This document shows positions 37,432-46,391 of a stretch of 53,022 bases of DNA, in pieces; position 1 is the stretch's first letter; every line of letters starts with the position of its first letter. The translations under genes and the position numbers were made by a program. The notes under the pieces were generated by a model, which had not been told where the DNA came from, ran no database searches, and saw nothing but the letters and a program-made list of their open reading frames with translations. The DNA comes from Alphaproteobacteria bacterium (lineage in GTDB: Bacteria > Pseudomonadota > Alphaproteobacteria > Micropepsales > Micropepsaceae): positions 1 to 53,022 of the forward strand of contig JAGWZW010000017.1 in NCBI GenBank assembly GCA_018971835.1, read 5' to 3'.

Positions 37432-40062
37432 TCAGGTTTTACCCGGCTTGGCCGTCAGGCGGCCCAGGTTTTCGATAACCCCTTGCAATAAATCTGCAAT
37501 CTTCTGGGGCGCGTCCTTCTTAGCGGCCACAAGTGCTAGCCACCTGTCAGGCGCAATCGGATCTCCGATCACGACGCGAATGCGACGAAGCCTCGGCAGG
37601 CTCCGCTCACGGGGCAATGCCTCGAATGTTCCTGCAATATGTACCGGTACGATCGTCGTCGGAACGCGCGCCAGCAGATGACCGATGCCCGGTAGAAACG
37701 ACTGCAGTTTTCCGTCCGGCGAACGCCAACCTTCAGGAAACCAGACGAGATTGTTTCCCCATTCAAGGATGGCCGCGCTGACTGCGAGAGAATGCGCCGG
37801 CTCGCGTTCAAAGATGGGGTAGCACTGCATGGCTCGCAGGAAGGGCCAGTGCCACCGCTTGGAAAACAGGACGACGGGATCACTGGCCCAATAACACCTG
37901 CGCACAGTCCTGTATCCGAGCGCCGCGCCCAGGGCGGGAGCATCGAGGTAGCTGGAATGGTTCGCGATCAGAACGAAATTGCCCTGCCTCGGAAGATTTT
38001 CCCTGCCCCGGACCACAAGGCGGAAAAGTGCCCGCATGACACACCAATCCAGCGCGTAAAGAACCGCACCGAACAGCATCGTCGCCGGTCCGATGGGGGC
38101 CGTCCAGTCGCGGGACTCGGCCGGATGCGGGGCAGGTGCCGGGACGGCGTTGAGCGCCGCGAGCAGAAGATCGCGCACGGTCGTGACGTTTCCGATTGCA
38201 TTTTCCGTCAGACGCAAGTGCAGAGTCTCTTGAAGCTCGAGACCGAAGGAGATCCATTCCAGGGAATCGATGCCGAGATCGAGAAGCGGGCTCGCATCCA
38301 GAGACAGGTTCTTGTCCGGATATCGGCTTTTCATGATTTCGTAGACTTGGCGCGCAAGCGGTTGGTTGAGAAGCCTTTTGTCTTCGCTTGAGGGCTGTGC
38401 CGGCGCTGCCTGCCGCAAAGGATGCTCGGCCGTCTCGTATATCTGCGGCAGCAGAAACCGCCGATATTTGCCGAGTCTTGTGCGCGGCAAGGGCTCCCGA
38501 ACGATCACAAACCCTGCGAGTCTCTGATAGGGCGGCAATGCCTGGGCCCGGCTTGTCAGCGCGACGCGGATCGCCGTATCGATGTGGGCGGCGCCGCCGG
38601 CGCGCGCCGTGTCCAGGGATGGCACCACCAGCGCCACCAGCGCGCCTTTGCGCTCGAGAATCGCGATCTCGCGGATATAGGGGCTCGCGCCATAGACGCG
38701 CTCGAGATCGTCCGGGTTGACTTTCTTTCCGCCGCCGAGCACGAGCGTTTCCTTCACGCGCCCGGTCACGAAGAGATAGCCGTCACGGTCGATATACCCG
38801 AGGTCGCCTGTCCGGAACCACCCATCGGCGGTGAAAGCAGCGCGTGTCGCCTCGGGGTTGTCGTGATAATGCGAGAATAGCTGTGGCCCCCTGAGCTCGA
38901 TTTCGCCCGTGCCCGTTTTGTCCGGAGCGCCTATCCGAATCTCACCGGCGATCGGCTTGCCTTCGCTGCCCCAGCGCGTATGCATCGGCAGGTTGGCGGT
39001 GTACATGGAGGCCGTTTCGGCGAGGCCGTAGCCGGATCTGACATTAAAACCGAGGCCTACGAGCGTCTCGAGGATATCCGCGTCCAGCCGTGCCCCTCCA
39101 GATACAAGCAGCCGCAGATGTTCGCCGAAGCGCTTGCGCAAACCGGAAAACAGAAGGCGGCCGGGGTTCAATGCTGTTGTACGCCGGAGTGCAGCCGAAG
39201 CCCGGACAGTCAGGTGGAACAGGGTGCGGGGCGCACGCCCGGCAGCGTTGACGCGGGCGAGCAAGCCGGAACAGATCGCGCCATAGAGACGCGGCACGCC
39301 GACGATCATGGTGACGCCGGCGAGCCGTACCGCCGCCAGAATGTCCGGCCCGGTGACGGATTCGGGAAACACGACCGTTGCGCCGGCCGCGAGTGCCGTC
39401 AGAAGCCCGATAACGAGAGGATATACGTGGTGCAATGGCAAGGGCAGGAGAACGTAATCGCGCACTCCGACGAGGTTTGCGGCAATTAATGCTTCGATAT
39501 TCGTCGCAACATTGCGACCGGTGAGGGCGATAGCCTTGGGTGTCCCGGTAGTACCCGAGGTATAGGCAAGCATGATTGGCGCACCAGGATCGATTTGCGG
39601 CAACGCTTCGACAGTCGCCGAAATCAATGAGGCGAAGTCCTTCACGCCGGGTGGTATCGTTTGGCGTCCAAAAGCGATGATCTCCAACGTGGAGCTAAAA
39701 CTTTGCAGGGCTCTGACATGTTCGATGCTGCAGATAACGCGCTGGACTTGCGATTTCGCAAGAATGGAACGAATCTCGGTTTCTGTCGCCTGTTCGTCGA
39801 TAGCAACCGCGACGGCACCTGCGGCGCCGATCCCCAATCGGGCGATGACCCATTCAAATCCGTTGGGTCCGATCAGTGCGACAGGATCGCCCGGTGCGAC
39901 CCCCATGCGCAGAAGGGAGCTCGCAAGAGAACGGGCGCGGCTTGCGAGGTCGTCGCCGGAGAGCTCTCGGATCAGGCCGTTTTGGATCGCCATCAACGCG
40001 GGCTTGTTGCCGCGGCGCGCCAAGTCGTCCAGGAGAACGCGGATGTTCCAGTGGGCCGTCAT
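37432..40062 (-). CDS. Acyl-AMP ligase / acyl carrier / acyltransferase fusion protein
   Basis: 876 residues with three domains. Residues 1-540 form an AMP-binding acyl-activating enzyme: P-loop AYTSGTTGTPKAIAL (about 166-180), YGLAETAS, and the C-terminal Lys in RTRLGKYRRF. A carrier domain follows with LGIDSLEW, where Ser600 is the phosphopantetheine site. Residues 670-876 form a PlsC-type acyltransferase with NHSSYLD (His702, Asp707) and FPEGWRS. The protein could activate a fatty acid, hold it on its own carrier and transfer it to an acceptor such as a lysophospholipid. An FNR-like box lies 87 bp upstream. The acceptor is unknown. Confidence 0.9.
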   Translation of the reverse strand: MTAHWNIRVLLDDLARRGNKPALMAIQNGLIRELSGDDLASRARSLASSLLRMGVAPGDPVALIGPNGFEWVIARLGIGAAGAVAVAIDEQATETEIRSILAKSQVQRVICSIEHVRALQSFSSTLEIIAFGRQTIPPGVKDFASLISATVEALPQIDPGAPIMLAYTSGTTGTPKAIALTGRNVATNIEALIAANLVGVRDYVLLPLPLHHVYPLVIGLLTALAAGATVVFPESVTGPDILAAVRLAGVTMIVGVPRLYGAICSGLLARVNAAGRAPRTLFHLTVRASAALRRTTALNPGRLLFSGLRKRFGEHLRLLVSGGARLDADILETLVGLGFNVRSGYGLAETASMYTANLPMHTRWGSEGKPIAGEIRIGAPDKTGTGEIELRGPQLFSHYHDNPEATRAAFTADGWFRTGDLGYIDRDGYLFVTGRVKETLVLGGGKKVNPDDLERVYGASPYIREIAILERKGALVALVVPSLDTARAGGAAHIDTAIRVALTSRAQALPPYQRLAGFVIVREPLPRTRLGKYRRFLLPQIYETAEHPLRQAAPAQPSSEDKRLLNQPLARQVYEIMKSRYPDKNLSLDASPLLDLGIDSLEWISFGLELQETLHLRLTENAIGNVTTVRDLLLAALNAVPAPAPHPAESRDWTAPIGPATMLFGAVLYALDWCVMRALFRLVVRGRENLPRQGNFVLIANHSSYLDAPALGAALGYRTVRRCYWASDPVVLFSKRWHWPFLRAMQCYPIFEREPAHSLAVSAAILEWGNNLVWFPEGWRSPDGKLQSFLPGIGHLLARVPTTIVPVHIAGTFEALPRERSLPRLRRIRVVIGDPIAPDRWLALVAAKKDAPQKIADLLQGVIENLGRLTAKPGKT

Positions 40063-40148
40063 CCGGAGGGCCGGGATGAGCCGTCGCGCGAGGTTCCGCG
40101 GCAGCTTTCATTGCGAAACAAGCTTAAGCGTCCGGGCCATCGGCAGAG

Positions 40149-40162
40149 TTGATGCCGATCAG
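40149..40162. promoter_or_regulatory. FNR/FixK-like box upstream of acyl-ligase fusion
   Basis: TTGAT-GCCG-ATCAG matches 9 of 10 fixed positions of TTGAT-N4-ATCAA. It lies 87 bp upstream of the ATG of the minus-strand fusion gene and just before the end of the flavin-reductase gene. Confidence 0.5.
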
Positions 40163-40187
40163 TCTATATTCCGGGCGATCTCCGCGC

Positions 40188-40718
40188 TTATCGCATTTTG
40201 GAGGGGAGATTGATCGTCTCGCCATCGACGGCAAAAGCCCCATAGCCGCGGTGATGGATCGTCTGGGGATCCTTCTGCGCAGGGTCGCGCCAGGCCTGGA
40301 CAACCTTCAGGATGAAGAGATTGTATTTGTTCACCATGCGCGTATCGACGGCGCGGCATTCGAGATTTGCGAAACATTCGGCAATGAGCGGCGCGGCCAC
40401 GCGCGCCGCCGGTCTTGGGGTTATGCCGAATGCTGCAAATTTATTCAGGTCGCGGCCGGATGCGTTGCCGACTTTCACAACCTTGTCGGCCAGACCGACC
40501 GCCGGGATGGCAATGACGCATTCGCCGGTCCGTCGCAGGGCTGCGAAGCTGTAATTGTTGCTGCTGATGACGCAGGCGATGAGGGGTGGCTCAAAGTCCA
40601 CCATCATGTGCCAGGACATGGTCATGACATTGGCGCGGCCCGCGCGCGCCGTCGTCAGCAGAACGACCGGGCCCGGCTCCAGCAGCTGGTAGACCTCGGA
40701 AAGTGCAAGCTTTCTCAT
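40188..40718 (-). CDS. Flavin reductase-like (flavoredoxin) domain protein
   Basis: 176 residues from the ATG at 40718; upstream in-frame starts at 40784 and 40817 would add residues without family similarity. The fold signature is PGPVVLLTTARAGRANVMTM, then VISSNNYSFAALRRTGECVI, typical of FMN-binding split-barrel flavoredoxins. A long loop (GRDLNKFAAFGI) and VNKYNLFILKVVQAW follow. It would bind FMN and act as a flavin or flavodoxin reductase in the cytoplasm. An FNR-like box lies about 105 bp upstream, shared with the divergent small gene. Confidence 0.85.
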   Translation of the reverse strand: MRKLALSEVYQLLEPGPVVLLTTARAGRANVMTMSWHMMVDFEPPLIACVISSNNYSFAALRRTGECVIAIPAVGLADKVVKVGNASGRDLNKFAAFGITPRPAARVAAPLIAECFANLECRAVDTRMVNKYNLFILKVVQAWRDPAQKDPQTIHHRGYGAFAVDGETINLPSKMR

Positions 40719-40822
40719 GATGGACAAACCCGGCGTAACCGCATGAACCTCTTTGTCCAGCGTTCGCCGGATGCAGGCGGACATATCCTTGCGCAAGATT
40801 GCGCGCGCGCAAGGCAAGCGAT

Positions 40823-40836
40823 TTGACTTAGCTCAA
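40823..40836. promoter_or_regulatory. FNR/FixK-like box between divergent genes
   Basis: TTGAC-TTAG-CTCAA matches 8 of 10 fixed positions of the FNR consensus and is close to the TTGAC/GTCAA variants reported for Dnr/FnrL-type sites. It lies about 105 bp from the flavoredoxin start and 85 bp from the HicA-like start. Confidence 0.45.
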
Positions 40837-40921
40837 GATGCGGGCTCGACCTCGCAAGCAAAATGATTTCGTATCTATCGAATTTCGGAATGAAGGCGGA
40901 ACATTCCGATCGGGAGCCCCT

Positions 40922-41155
40922 ATGCGTAGCGACACTTTTCGAGCATGGCTTGCCGAGCAGGGTTGTCACATCGAATCCCACGACCGGGGGCGATCCGGGG
41001 GGCATCCCGACCTGATCGTCCGGCGCGAAGGGCGCGTGTCGCGTCTGCCGCTTGGCGGCACGCATGAGGATTTGGACGCGCACACCGCGCAGCAGGTCTG
41101 CAGCGAGTTGGGCCTTGACTGGTCGAAATTACCCGGTCCCGCAGGCCGCGTCTGA
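40922..41155 (+). CDS. Small HicA/YcfA-like protein
   Basis: 77 residues. The ATG follows GGGAG. The layout is FRAWLAEQGCHIE, then GRSGGHPDLIVRREGRVSRL, then a polar C-terminal helix (THEDLDAHTAQQVCSELGLD). This resembles the dsRBD-like fold of HicA mRNA interferases, with GGH in place of the catalytic GSH region. No HicB-like partner follows: the next gene is convergent. It may be an orphan, an inactive member or a different small protein, so I am unsure of the family. Confidence 0.5.
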   Translation: MRSDTFRAWLAEQGCHIESHDRGRSGGHPDLIVRREGRVSRLPLGGTHEDLDAHTAQQVCSELGLDWSKLPGPAGRV

Positions 41156-41203
41156 TCGCTTGCGCTTGGTGTCGCGGCCCACTGCGGCTGGTTGACCGCA
41201 CAG

Positions 41204-41950
41204 TCAAAGCCGTGCCCGCCGGGCCGCGATCCGGTCATGGATCAAGTAGGGCGCGTAAAGCAACACAATGATGGCTCCGCCGAGTAGGATTTCTTCGACG
41301 ATATAGATAGGCCAGGGTGAAAGGTAGTCGAGAAGAGAGGGTTCGGGCGGTTTGGCGCTCAGAAAGCCGAAATTCGTTCCGAAGCGCGCGTTTATCGTCA
41401 GCGTGGTTGCCAGATAGACGAGCGACCAGAAAGCGACCCGCGGAATCGAAGACGGCCAGGGGCGCATCTCCACGCCAATGGTGAGAAACAGTATCGACAC
41501 CATGACGCCGCCGTGCAGGGCGAAGAAGATCACAAAGGCAGGACTGGGAAAATCGAGCGCGAGCGCCGGGGTGACCAGCGCCTGCAGCGTCCCGCCGAGA
41601 ACCCAGAAATAGCCGAGTTCGTAACTTCGCTGGTTGGGGAACAGAAGCGTGATCTCCACGACGATGGTTGCCCAGTCGCAAAGGTTCATGGGCAGGAGAG
41701 TTCCGACCGAACTCCAACCCTGCGCATAGACGAAGATCACCCAGGCCATCCAACTCCCCGCCAGCAGCGCCGCCAGTGCGGCCCGTACGGCGCGAACCAG
41801 CCTGGGAACATTCCGCCGCCGTACGGCCGCGATGAAACCGGCCGCAGCGGTCATGACGAGCGCGAGAGCGACAAGGTGACTGGTTCCAAGCGGCACGAAC
41901 AAGGCGGTCCTCACAGATCTGTCAGTGCAGCAAGAATGAACGAGTTTCAT
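41204..41950 (-). CDS. TIGR02206/YwaF-family integral membrane protein
   Basis: 248 residues with about six hydrophobic segments. LLPMNLCDWATIVVEITLLF and YELGYFWVLGGTLQALVTPA are the diagnostic family blocks (TMEM164/YwaF-like). The biochemical role of this family in bacteria is not established. It is divergent from the GYD gene, and the FNR-like box at 41977 lies 27 bp upstream of its start. It is convergent with the HicA-like gene. Confidence 0.85.
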   Translation of the reverse strand: MKLVHSCCTDRSVRTALFVPLGTSHLVALALVMTAAAGFIAAVRRRNVPRLVRAVRAALAALLAGSWMAWVIFVYAQGWSSVGTLLPMNLCDWATIVVEITLLFPNQRSYELGYFWVLGGTLQALVTPALALDFPSPAFVIFFALHGGVMVSILFLTIGVEMRPWPSSIPRVAFWSLVYLATTLTINARFGTNFGFLSAKPPEPSLLDYLSPWPIYIVEEILLGGAIIVLLYAPYLIHDRIAARRARL

Positions 41951-41976
41951 GCAGGTTGCACGCCAGGAACGGGATT

Positions 41977-41990
41977 TTGATCAGGATCAG
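41977..41990. promoter_or_regulatory. FNR/FixK-like box between YwaF-like and GYD genes
   Basis: TTGAT-CAGG-ATCAG matches 9 of 10 fixed positions of the consensus. It is 50 bp upstream of the GYD start and 27 bp upstream of the divergent YwaF-like start, so it could serve either gene. Confidence 0.5.
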
Positions 41991-42040
41991 CACGCGTTCG
42001 GCCCGCCGACGGCATAAAGCAGCATCTGGAGGACGCTGCC

Positions 42041-42340
42041 ATGCCGACCTTCATCATGCTCACCCGTCTTAGTCCGGAAGCCGTCCGTTCACCGAGAAAG
42101 CTGGAGCAGCTTGAACGGGAGGTGATGGAACGAATCCGAAAGGAGTGCTCGGGCGTCGAATGGAGCAGCAGCTTTGCAACGCTGGGGCCTTACGACTATC
42201 TTGACGTCTTTCAAGCTCCCGATATCGACGCCGCCGCCCGCGTCTCCACCATCATCCGAACCTTCGGCCATGCGCATACCGAAATCTGGGCGGCCACGGA
42301 ATGGGACCGCTTCAAGGATCTTGTGCGCGACCTTTCCTGA
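42041..42340 (+). CDS. GYD domain-containing protein
   Basis: 99 residues. MPTFIMLTRLSPEAVRSP and GPYDYLDVFQAPDIDAAAR are the typical GYD (alpha/beta dimeric barrel-like) blocks. GYD proteins are often found in operons induced by low oxygen or stress; no enzymatic activity is assigned. It is followed after 138 bp by the SagB-type nitroreductase. The FNR-like box 50 bp upstream fits low-oxygen control (inference). Confidence 0.88.
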   Translation: MPTFIMLTRLSPEAVRSPRKLEQLEREVMERIRKECSGVEWSSSFATLGPYDYLDVFQAPDIDAAARVSTIIRTFGHAHTEIWAATEWDRFKDLVRDLS

Positions 42341-42478
42341 GGTGAAGCGCTGTCCCGGGTGCCGGGAAGACCGCGGTTCCGGGCCTGTACGCAGATTGAT
42401 ATCGCGTCTGTCGCCGCCGCCAGAGCGCTCAGCCCTGGGCCTCTGCCGGCAGACGGGTTTCGGACCAACAGGGGAACG

Positions 42479-43126
42479 ATGATGAACCCTCGCCGAGCCA
42501 AGGCTGGAATTGCCGCTGCGACGCTCGCGAAGAGCGCGCCCGGACGAATGAAGCAGGAAGTCATAAAATTGCCCGCGCCGCGGCAGGAGGGCGGCATGCC
42601 GCTGATGTCCGCGCTGAAATCGCGCCGCTCCACGCGCGAATATTCGGACCGGCCCTTGCCGCAGCAGACGCTGTCGGACCTTCTCTGGGCCGCTTTCGGC
42701 ATCAACCGGCCCGGCGGAGATCGCACCGCACCCTATTGGCGGCACATCATGGTAATCGACGTCTATGCCGCCATGGCAGACGGTGTGTGGCTTTACGATC
42801 CCCTGTCGCACACGTTGCTGCCCCACCTGGCCGCGGACGTTCGCGCCGATACAGGCCAGCAGGACTTCGTCGGCACGGCGCCGCTGGACTTGGTTTACGT
42901 CGCCCATGGCGAGCGCATGATGGACGTCTCATCGGAGGACAGCCGCGTCTATGCCTGCGTCGATACGGGCTTCATCGGCCAGAATGTCTATCTCTTCTGT
43001 GCCTCTGAAGGTCTTGCCACGGTTTTTCGCGGCGCGGTCGATTATCCAAGGCTCGACAAGCTCCTGAAACTGCCGGCGCAGCAATTCGTCACCTTTGCGC
43101 AGACCGTAGGATTCCCGCGCGCATGA
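42479..43126 (+). CDS. SagB/nitroreductase-family protein
   Basis: 215 residues. The FMN-binding N-terminal block SRRSTREYSDRPLPQQTLSD is followed by LLWAAFGINRPGGDRTAP and the middle region of the ThcOx/SagB type nitroreductase. The chain ends with QFVTFAQTVGFPRA. The ATG pair at 42479/42482 follows AGGGGAA. Proteins of this branch are FMN oxidoreductases; without a cyclodehydratase neighbour a peptide-oxidase role is not indicated. It probably works with the GYD gene in the same unit. Confidence 0.85.
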   Translation: MMNPRRAKAGIAAATLAKSAPGRMKQEVIKLPAPRQEGGMPLMSALKSRRSTREYSDRPLPQQTLSDLLWAAFGINRPGGDRTAPYWRHIMVIDVYAAMADGVWLYDPLSHTLLPHLAADVRADTGQQDFVGTAPLDLVYVAHGERMMDVSSEDSRVYACVDTGFIGQNVYLFCASEGLATVFRGAVDYPRLDKLLKLPAQQFVTFAQTVGFPRA

Positions 43127-43256
43127 TCCATGCGACGGGTGCGGATGATGCAGTCCGCGGCTTTCAGGACAGCGTTCAGCCGCTCGAAGCGCGTGCGGTC
43201 GGCGGAGTCGTGGACACCGCGATCAGGATATCAGCGAATAGCCAAGCAGAACCCGT

Positions 43257-43680
43257 TCACGGCGACAGCAGGCTCAGCGCTGCCGCCATTAGCAGATAGA
43301 GGGTGCGTGGCTGCTGGATCAAGGGCGTGAAGCCGAAGGTCGCATAGAAGACGGCCGCCTTGTCATCGATAGCATCGGCGAAGATGGCGTGTGCGCCGAT
43401 CGGTGCGGTCGCCACCGTTTGGCGGCGTCGAACACCAAAGCTTCTCCAAGTCCCTGTCCGGCATAGTCGCTGTGCCGCCCAAGCCAGCCGATCAGCACCG
43501 CCGGAATGGTCGGATAGCGCGGCAGCTTCTTCGCCAGCTTCTCGGGAACCTCGGTCAAGGGCACATTGCTGGACGACAGGGTGTAGAAGCCCACCACTCG
43601 CTCTGTCGCGATCTCCCTGGCGACGAGGCAGGTCATCGCGAACAGCATGGGACATGAAGGCTTCTGGCCAACGGTCGGCA
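43257..43680 (-). pseudogene. Frameshifted GNAT acetyltransferase
   Basis: Two overlapping minus-strand frames together give one GNAT protein of the toxin-like TacT type. The first, reading down to about 43420, holds VVGFYTLSSSNVPLTEVPEK and DYAGQGLGEALVFDAAK, the acetyl-CoA-binding part. The second, from about 43415, continues with IGAHAIFADAIDDKAAVFYA and FGFTPL. One base is lost or gained near 43415-43425. The N-terminal ~30-40 residues of the family are not found in a continuing frame, and no DUF1778 antitoxin gene is visible. It is an inactivated toxin-antitoxin relic. Confidence 0.75.
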
Positions 43681-43925
43681 GGGAGAAACCGGGAGAAAAG
43701 AAGGTCGTCATTATCCGGACCACGGATGCGGTGGCTCGCGAATTCGGAGGGAGATGCTCGCCCGGCGAGATGAGCCGAGAGGCGCGGCGCATCCTGGTCC
43801 GGGTCATCCGGGAGCACAATCGCGGCCGGATGACGGTTCTCGCCGGGGAAACGAAGGCTGCGGCTGTGTGGGTGAGCGAAATTTTCTTCGGCTGCGCCGA
43901 GGTGAGGTAGTGGGAGGTGGCACAC

Positions 43926-44518
43926 CGGACCGGCGCCCTGCCGTCGCGGCGCGGGTGCATCTGATCATGATTCAGTATGCAGAGGTGCGGTGAGCGCGTT
44001 TGTGTCGGCAGTTGCCAGCAACCGCGTAATGAAGGCAGTGGCCAGCTTTTTGTCGCTCACCGAGTGTATCAGCGAGGTAGCGGGTTTTTCCGCCGCAGGA
44101 GACCGCTTCTCGACCTTCTCTGTCATAGCGATAATGCGAGGCAAGTGTATCGAAGCTCGCCGTCGATCTTCTTCTTGCCTGAGCATCATCGTGGGAGGAT
44201 ATTTCGGCCACTTCCCCTGGGGGTACCAAGTGGCAGAAGACAAAGCGCATAAGCAAGAAAGCGGCAATGCCGGATTCGCAGAAGCACCTAAGCAGCCGCC
44301 CGTACTGGATGCACAGTCACGGTCGGCCCTTGAATCGTTCGTCGAATTTTGTCCGCCATCCTTAGTCGAAATGGCCCAGATCGTCACAAAATGTCCTAAC
44401 AAGCAGACCTACAGCCCTGACTGCGGCAGACATCGCGATCCCCAGCTTCTATTGCCTAAACTTTGAAAGCCACTGTTCTGAATGTTTCCTACATCATGAA
44501 ACGGCGGAACGGTTCTCG
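43926..44518. other. Intergenic stretch without a supported gene
   Basis: About 590 bp. Long frames exist on both strands but show no family motif, no good ribosome binding site and mixed codon use, so I do not call them. A near-palindrome CTGATCATGATTCAG occurs around 43962. Confidence 0.45.
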
Positions 44519-44866
44519 TCAGCGCAAACACGCTTCGACGTAGAGCCGTCTCAGAAAGGCGAGCTTGGAATCTGACAAGTCAGCGAGCGAAAACGTATTT
44601 CGGATGGTTACGCCCGTCTGGGTCGCATTGCGCCATACGATTTCGCAGTCGTAGCCAGCGGCCTGTCGCAGATCGATCAAATGGAAGCGTTTTGGGAGCA
44701 CGACCGCGCCAGGGATTCCGATCCTGGCTCCGGAAGCGGAAAGATCGCGGATCGAGCAATCATAGGTGAATGCGCCGTCGCCATATACGATCTTGCCGCC
44801 GAGGAGAACTCGCCTGCGCTTGGCACTACGAGCTTCAGATCCCTCCGGCGTGCTGCCGCCAGTCAT
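44519..44866 (-). CDS. PilZ domain protein
   Basis: 115 residues from the ATG at 44866. The c-di-GMP-binding elements are present: the Arg-rich KRRRVLLGG and, about 30 residues on, DLSASGARIG, matching RxxxR and [DN]xSxxG. It is a single-domain PilZ protein and probably a cytoplasmic c-di-GMP effector. It stands alone, so its target is unknown. The start is not supported by a strong ribosome binding site; a TTG at 44920 is the alternative. Confidence 0.85.
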   Translation of the reverse strand: MTGGSTPEGSEARSAKRRRVLLGGKIVYGDGAFTYDCSIRDLSASGARIGIPGAVVLPKRFHLIDLRQAAGYDCEIVWRNATQTGVTIRNTFSLADLSDSKLAFLRRLYVEACLR

Positions 44867-45031
44867 TTGTTGTCTTTGCCCGGTCTCACGACGAAAATAT
44901 AGCGCCGTTCGAAGGACCAAAGGTTAATAGGTTGCGGCGTCGAACACCGGTGGCACGCCTCTGCGGCGCATAGCTGACATCCTGTCGGTTTGGCATATGC
45001 GTCATCGGCCGATTTCGGCGGCACCACGCCT

Positions 45032-46366
45032 TCAGATTTCGGCGTGCAGCCGAAGGCCGAAGATCGACACCGGGCCCCGGTCGCGGTTGTACGCCGGATG
45101 GGCAACGAACTGGTAATCGACGCTGGCCGAAATCTGCTCAGTCACCTGCGCCCTGTAATAGACTTCCGCAATGTCCTCGGTCCCGTAACGGGGAAGACGA
45201 CCATCGCCGATGAGAATGCCCATTCCGCCCGCCGCAAAATAGCGCTGCGCCGCAACGGGCAGTGCGTTGATAACGCCGGAAACACCCACCACGTCGTCCG
45301 GTCTGCCCCAACCGACGCCATCGAGCGAGACGCCGGCCGAAAGCGAGCGATTGACTTCGGTGAACTCATAGGCCTCCTTGCTACCGTCATTGAGGCTGGC
45401 GCGGAAAAATAGTCCGAGATTGTTCGCGATCTGCTGCTCCAGAATGATGGCTAGCCCCGGCCGCGATCCGTAACGGCGAACGAGGCCGGTGTCGGGCGGC
45501 CGCGCGGAGCGCTGCGCCAGGCGCACCGCATCGGCATAGGATCCCATCCGGCCACGGTTCAGGAAGCCAAGCAGCTTCAGCTTGCCGGGCTCTCCCCAGA
45601 GCGTCTGGCGCTCCTCGACTTCGGCGACCAGTTCGAACTGCCCGAAGCCGCGCTCCAGCGCGGTGGTGTTGGGCACGCGGGAGAGATCGAACAGCCCCGC
45701 CCGCAACGTCCACCAGCTTTGCGTCCACTCGGCGGCGACGCCGTAGCTGTAGCCCCAGGCGTCCGCGGCGTAATCGAAGGCGCCGGCATCGATCACCGAC
45801 CAGTTCAGGAAATCGCCTCTCGGGTCATGGGCGTAGCGATTGGTATCGAAAATGTCCGTGACCGAGAACTTGCCCAGCGTGATGACGAGGTTGTCCGCGC
45901 TGCGCGTGGCGCCAAGCTGGTTGGCGCCGGGCGTGACCGCTTCGGCGGCCCCGCCAAGATCGAAGGTCTGCCGGAAGAACAGGCGCTGCAGCCGGAAATA
46001 GGGCTCGGAACTCCCGACCTTGTAGGCTTCGCCGCTCGGATATCCCGCCACGCCGAGGGTATTGCTGAGGCCAAAGCCCTGATCGATCTCCGGGTTGGCG
46101 TACAGTTCTCCGCCCGGCCACAGGCGCACGCCGGCGTAGGCCGTCATATCGAAGGTCTCGTTGCCTCGGCTGCCGGGGTCGAGGCTGTTCGCACCGCGAT
46201 AGGGCGAGCGAAATGCCGGGTGGTATTGTTCTACGAGCGTCATCTGACCATACAGCGACCAGCTTTCGCCGCTGTCCGCCGCCGCGGCGGGCGCGCACAT
46301 GACAACGGCCACGCCGACCGCGCCGAAAAAGACATGGGTCGAGCGTGCACGACTGTGAATCGCCAT
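45032..46366 (-). CDS. OprB-family outer membrane porin
   Basis: 444 residues with a signal peptide ending APAAAA. The mature part has the alternating aromatic pattern of a beta-barrel and OprB-like motifs (QMTLVEQYHPAF near the N-terminus, and LITLGKFSVTDIFDTNRYA in related positions), ending in an amphipathic strand. OprB porins are usually carbohydrate-selective, but this gene starts 25 bp after the stop of an NRAMP-like transporter gene in the same direction. It may therefore let metal ions through the outer membrane (inference). The ATG follows GGGAG. Confidence 0.85.
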   Translation of the reverse strand: MAIHSRARSTHVFFGAVGVAVVMCAPAAAADSGESWSLYGQMTLVEQYHPAFRSPYRGANSLDPGSRGNETFDMTAYAGVRLWPGGELYANPEIDQGFGLSNTLGVAGYPSGEAYKVGSSEPYFRLQRLFFRQTFDLGGAAEAVTPGANQLGATRSADNLVITLGKFSVTDIFDTNRYAHDPRGDFLNWSVIDAGAFDYAADAWGYSYGVAAEWTQSWWTLRAGLFDLSRVPNTTALERGFGQFELVAEVEERQTLWGEPGKLKLLGFLNRGRMGSYADAVRLAQRSARPPDTGLVRRYGSRPGLAIILEQQIANNLGLFFRASLNDGSKEAYEFTEVNRSLSAGVSLDGVGWGRPDDVVGVSGVINALPVAAQRYFAAGGMGILIGDGRLPRYGTEDIAEVYYRAQVTEQISASVDYQFVAHPAYNRDRGPVSIFGLRLHAEI

Positions 46367-46391
46367 TGGCGCTACTCCCGAACCGGCAGGA

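Noticed and set aside
43965-44466. Frames of 145-158 codons on both strands
   Set aside because: No motif, no credible ribosome binding site, and both strands equally open; not called as genes.
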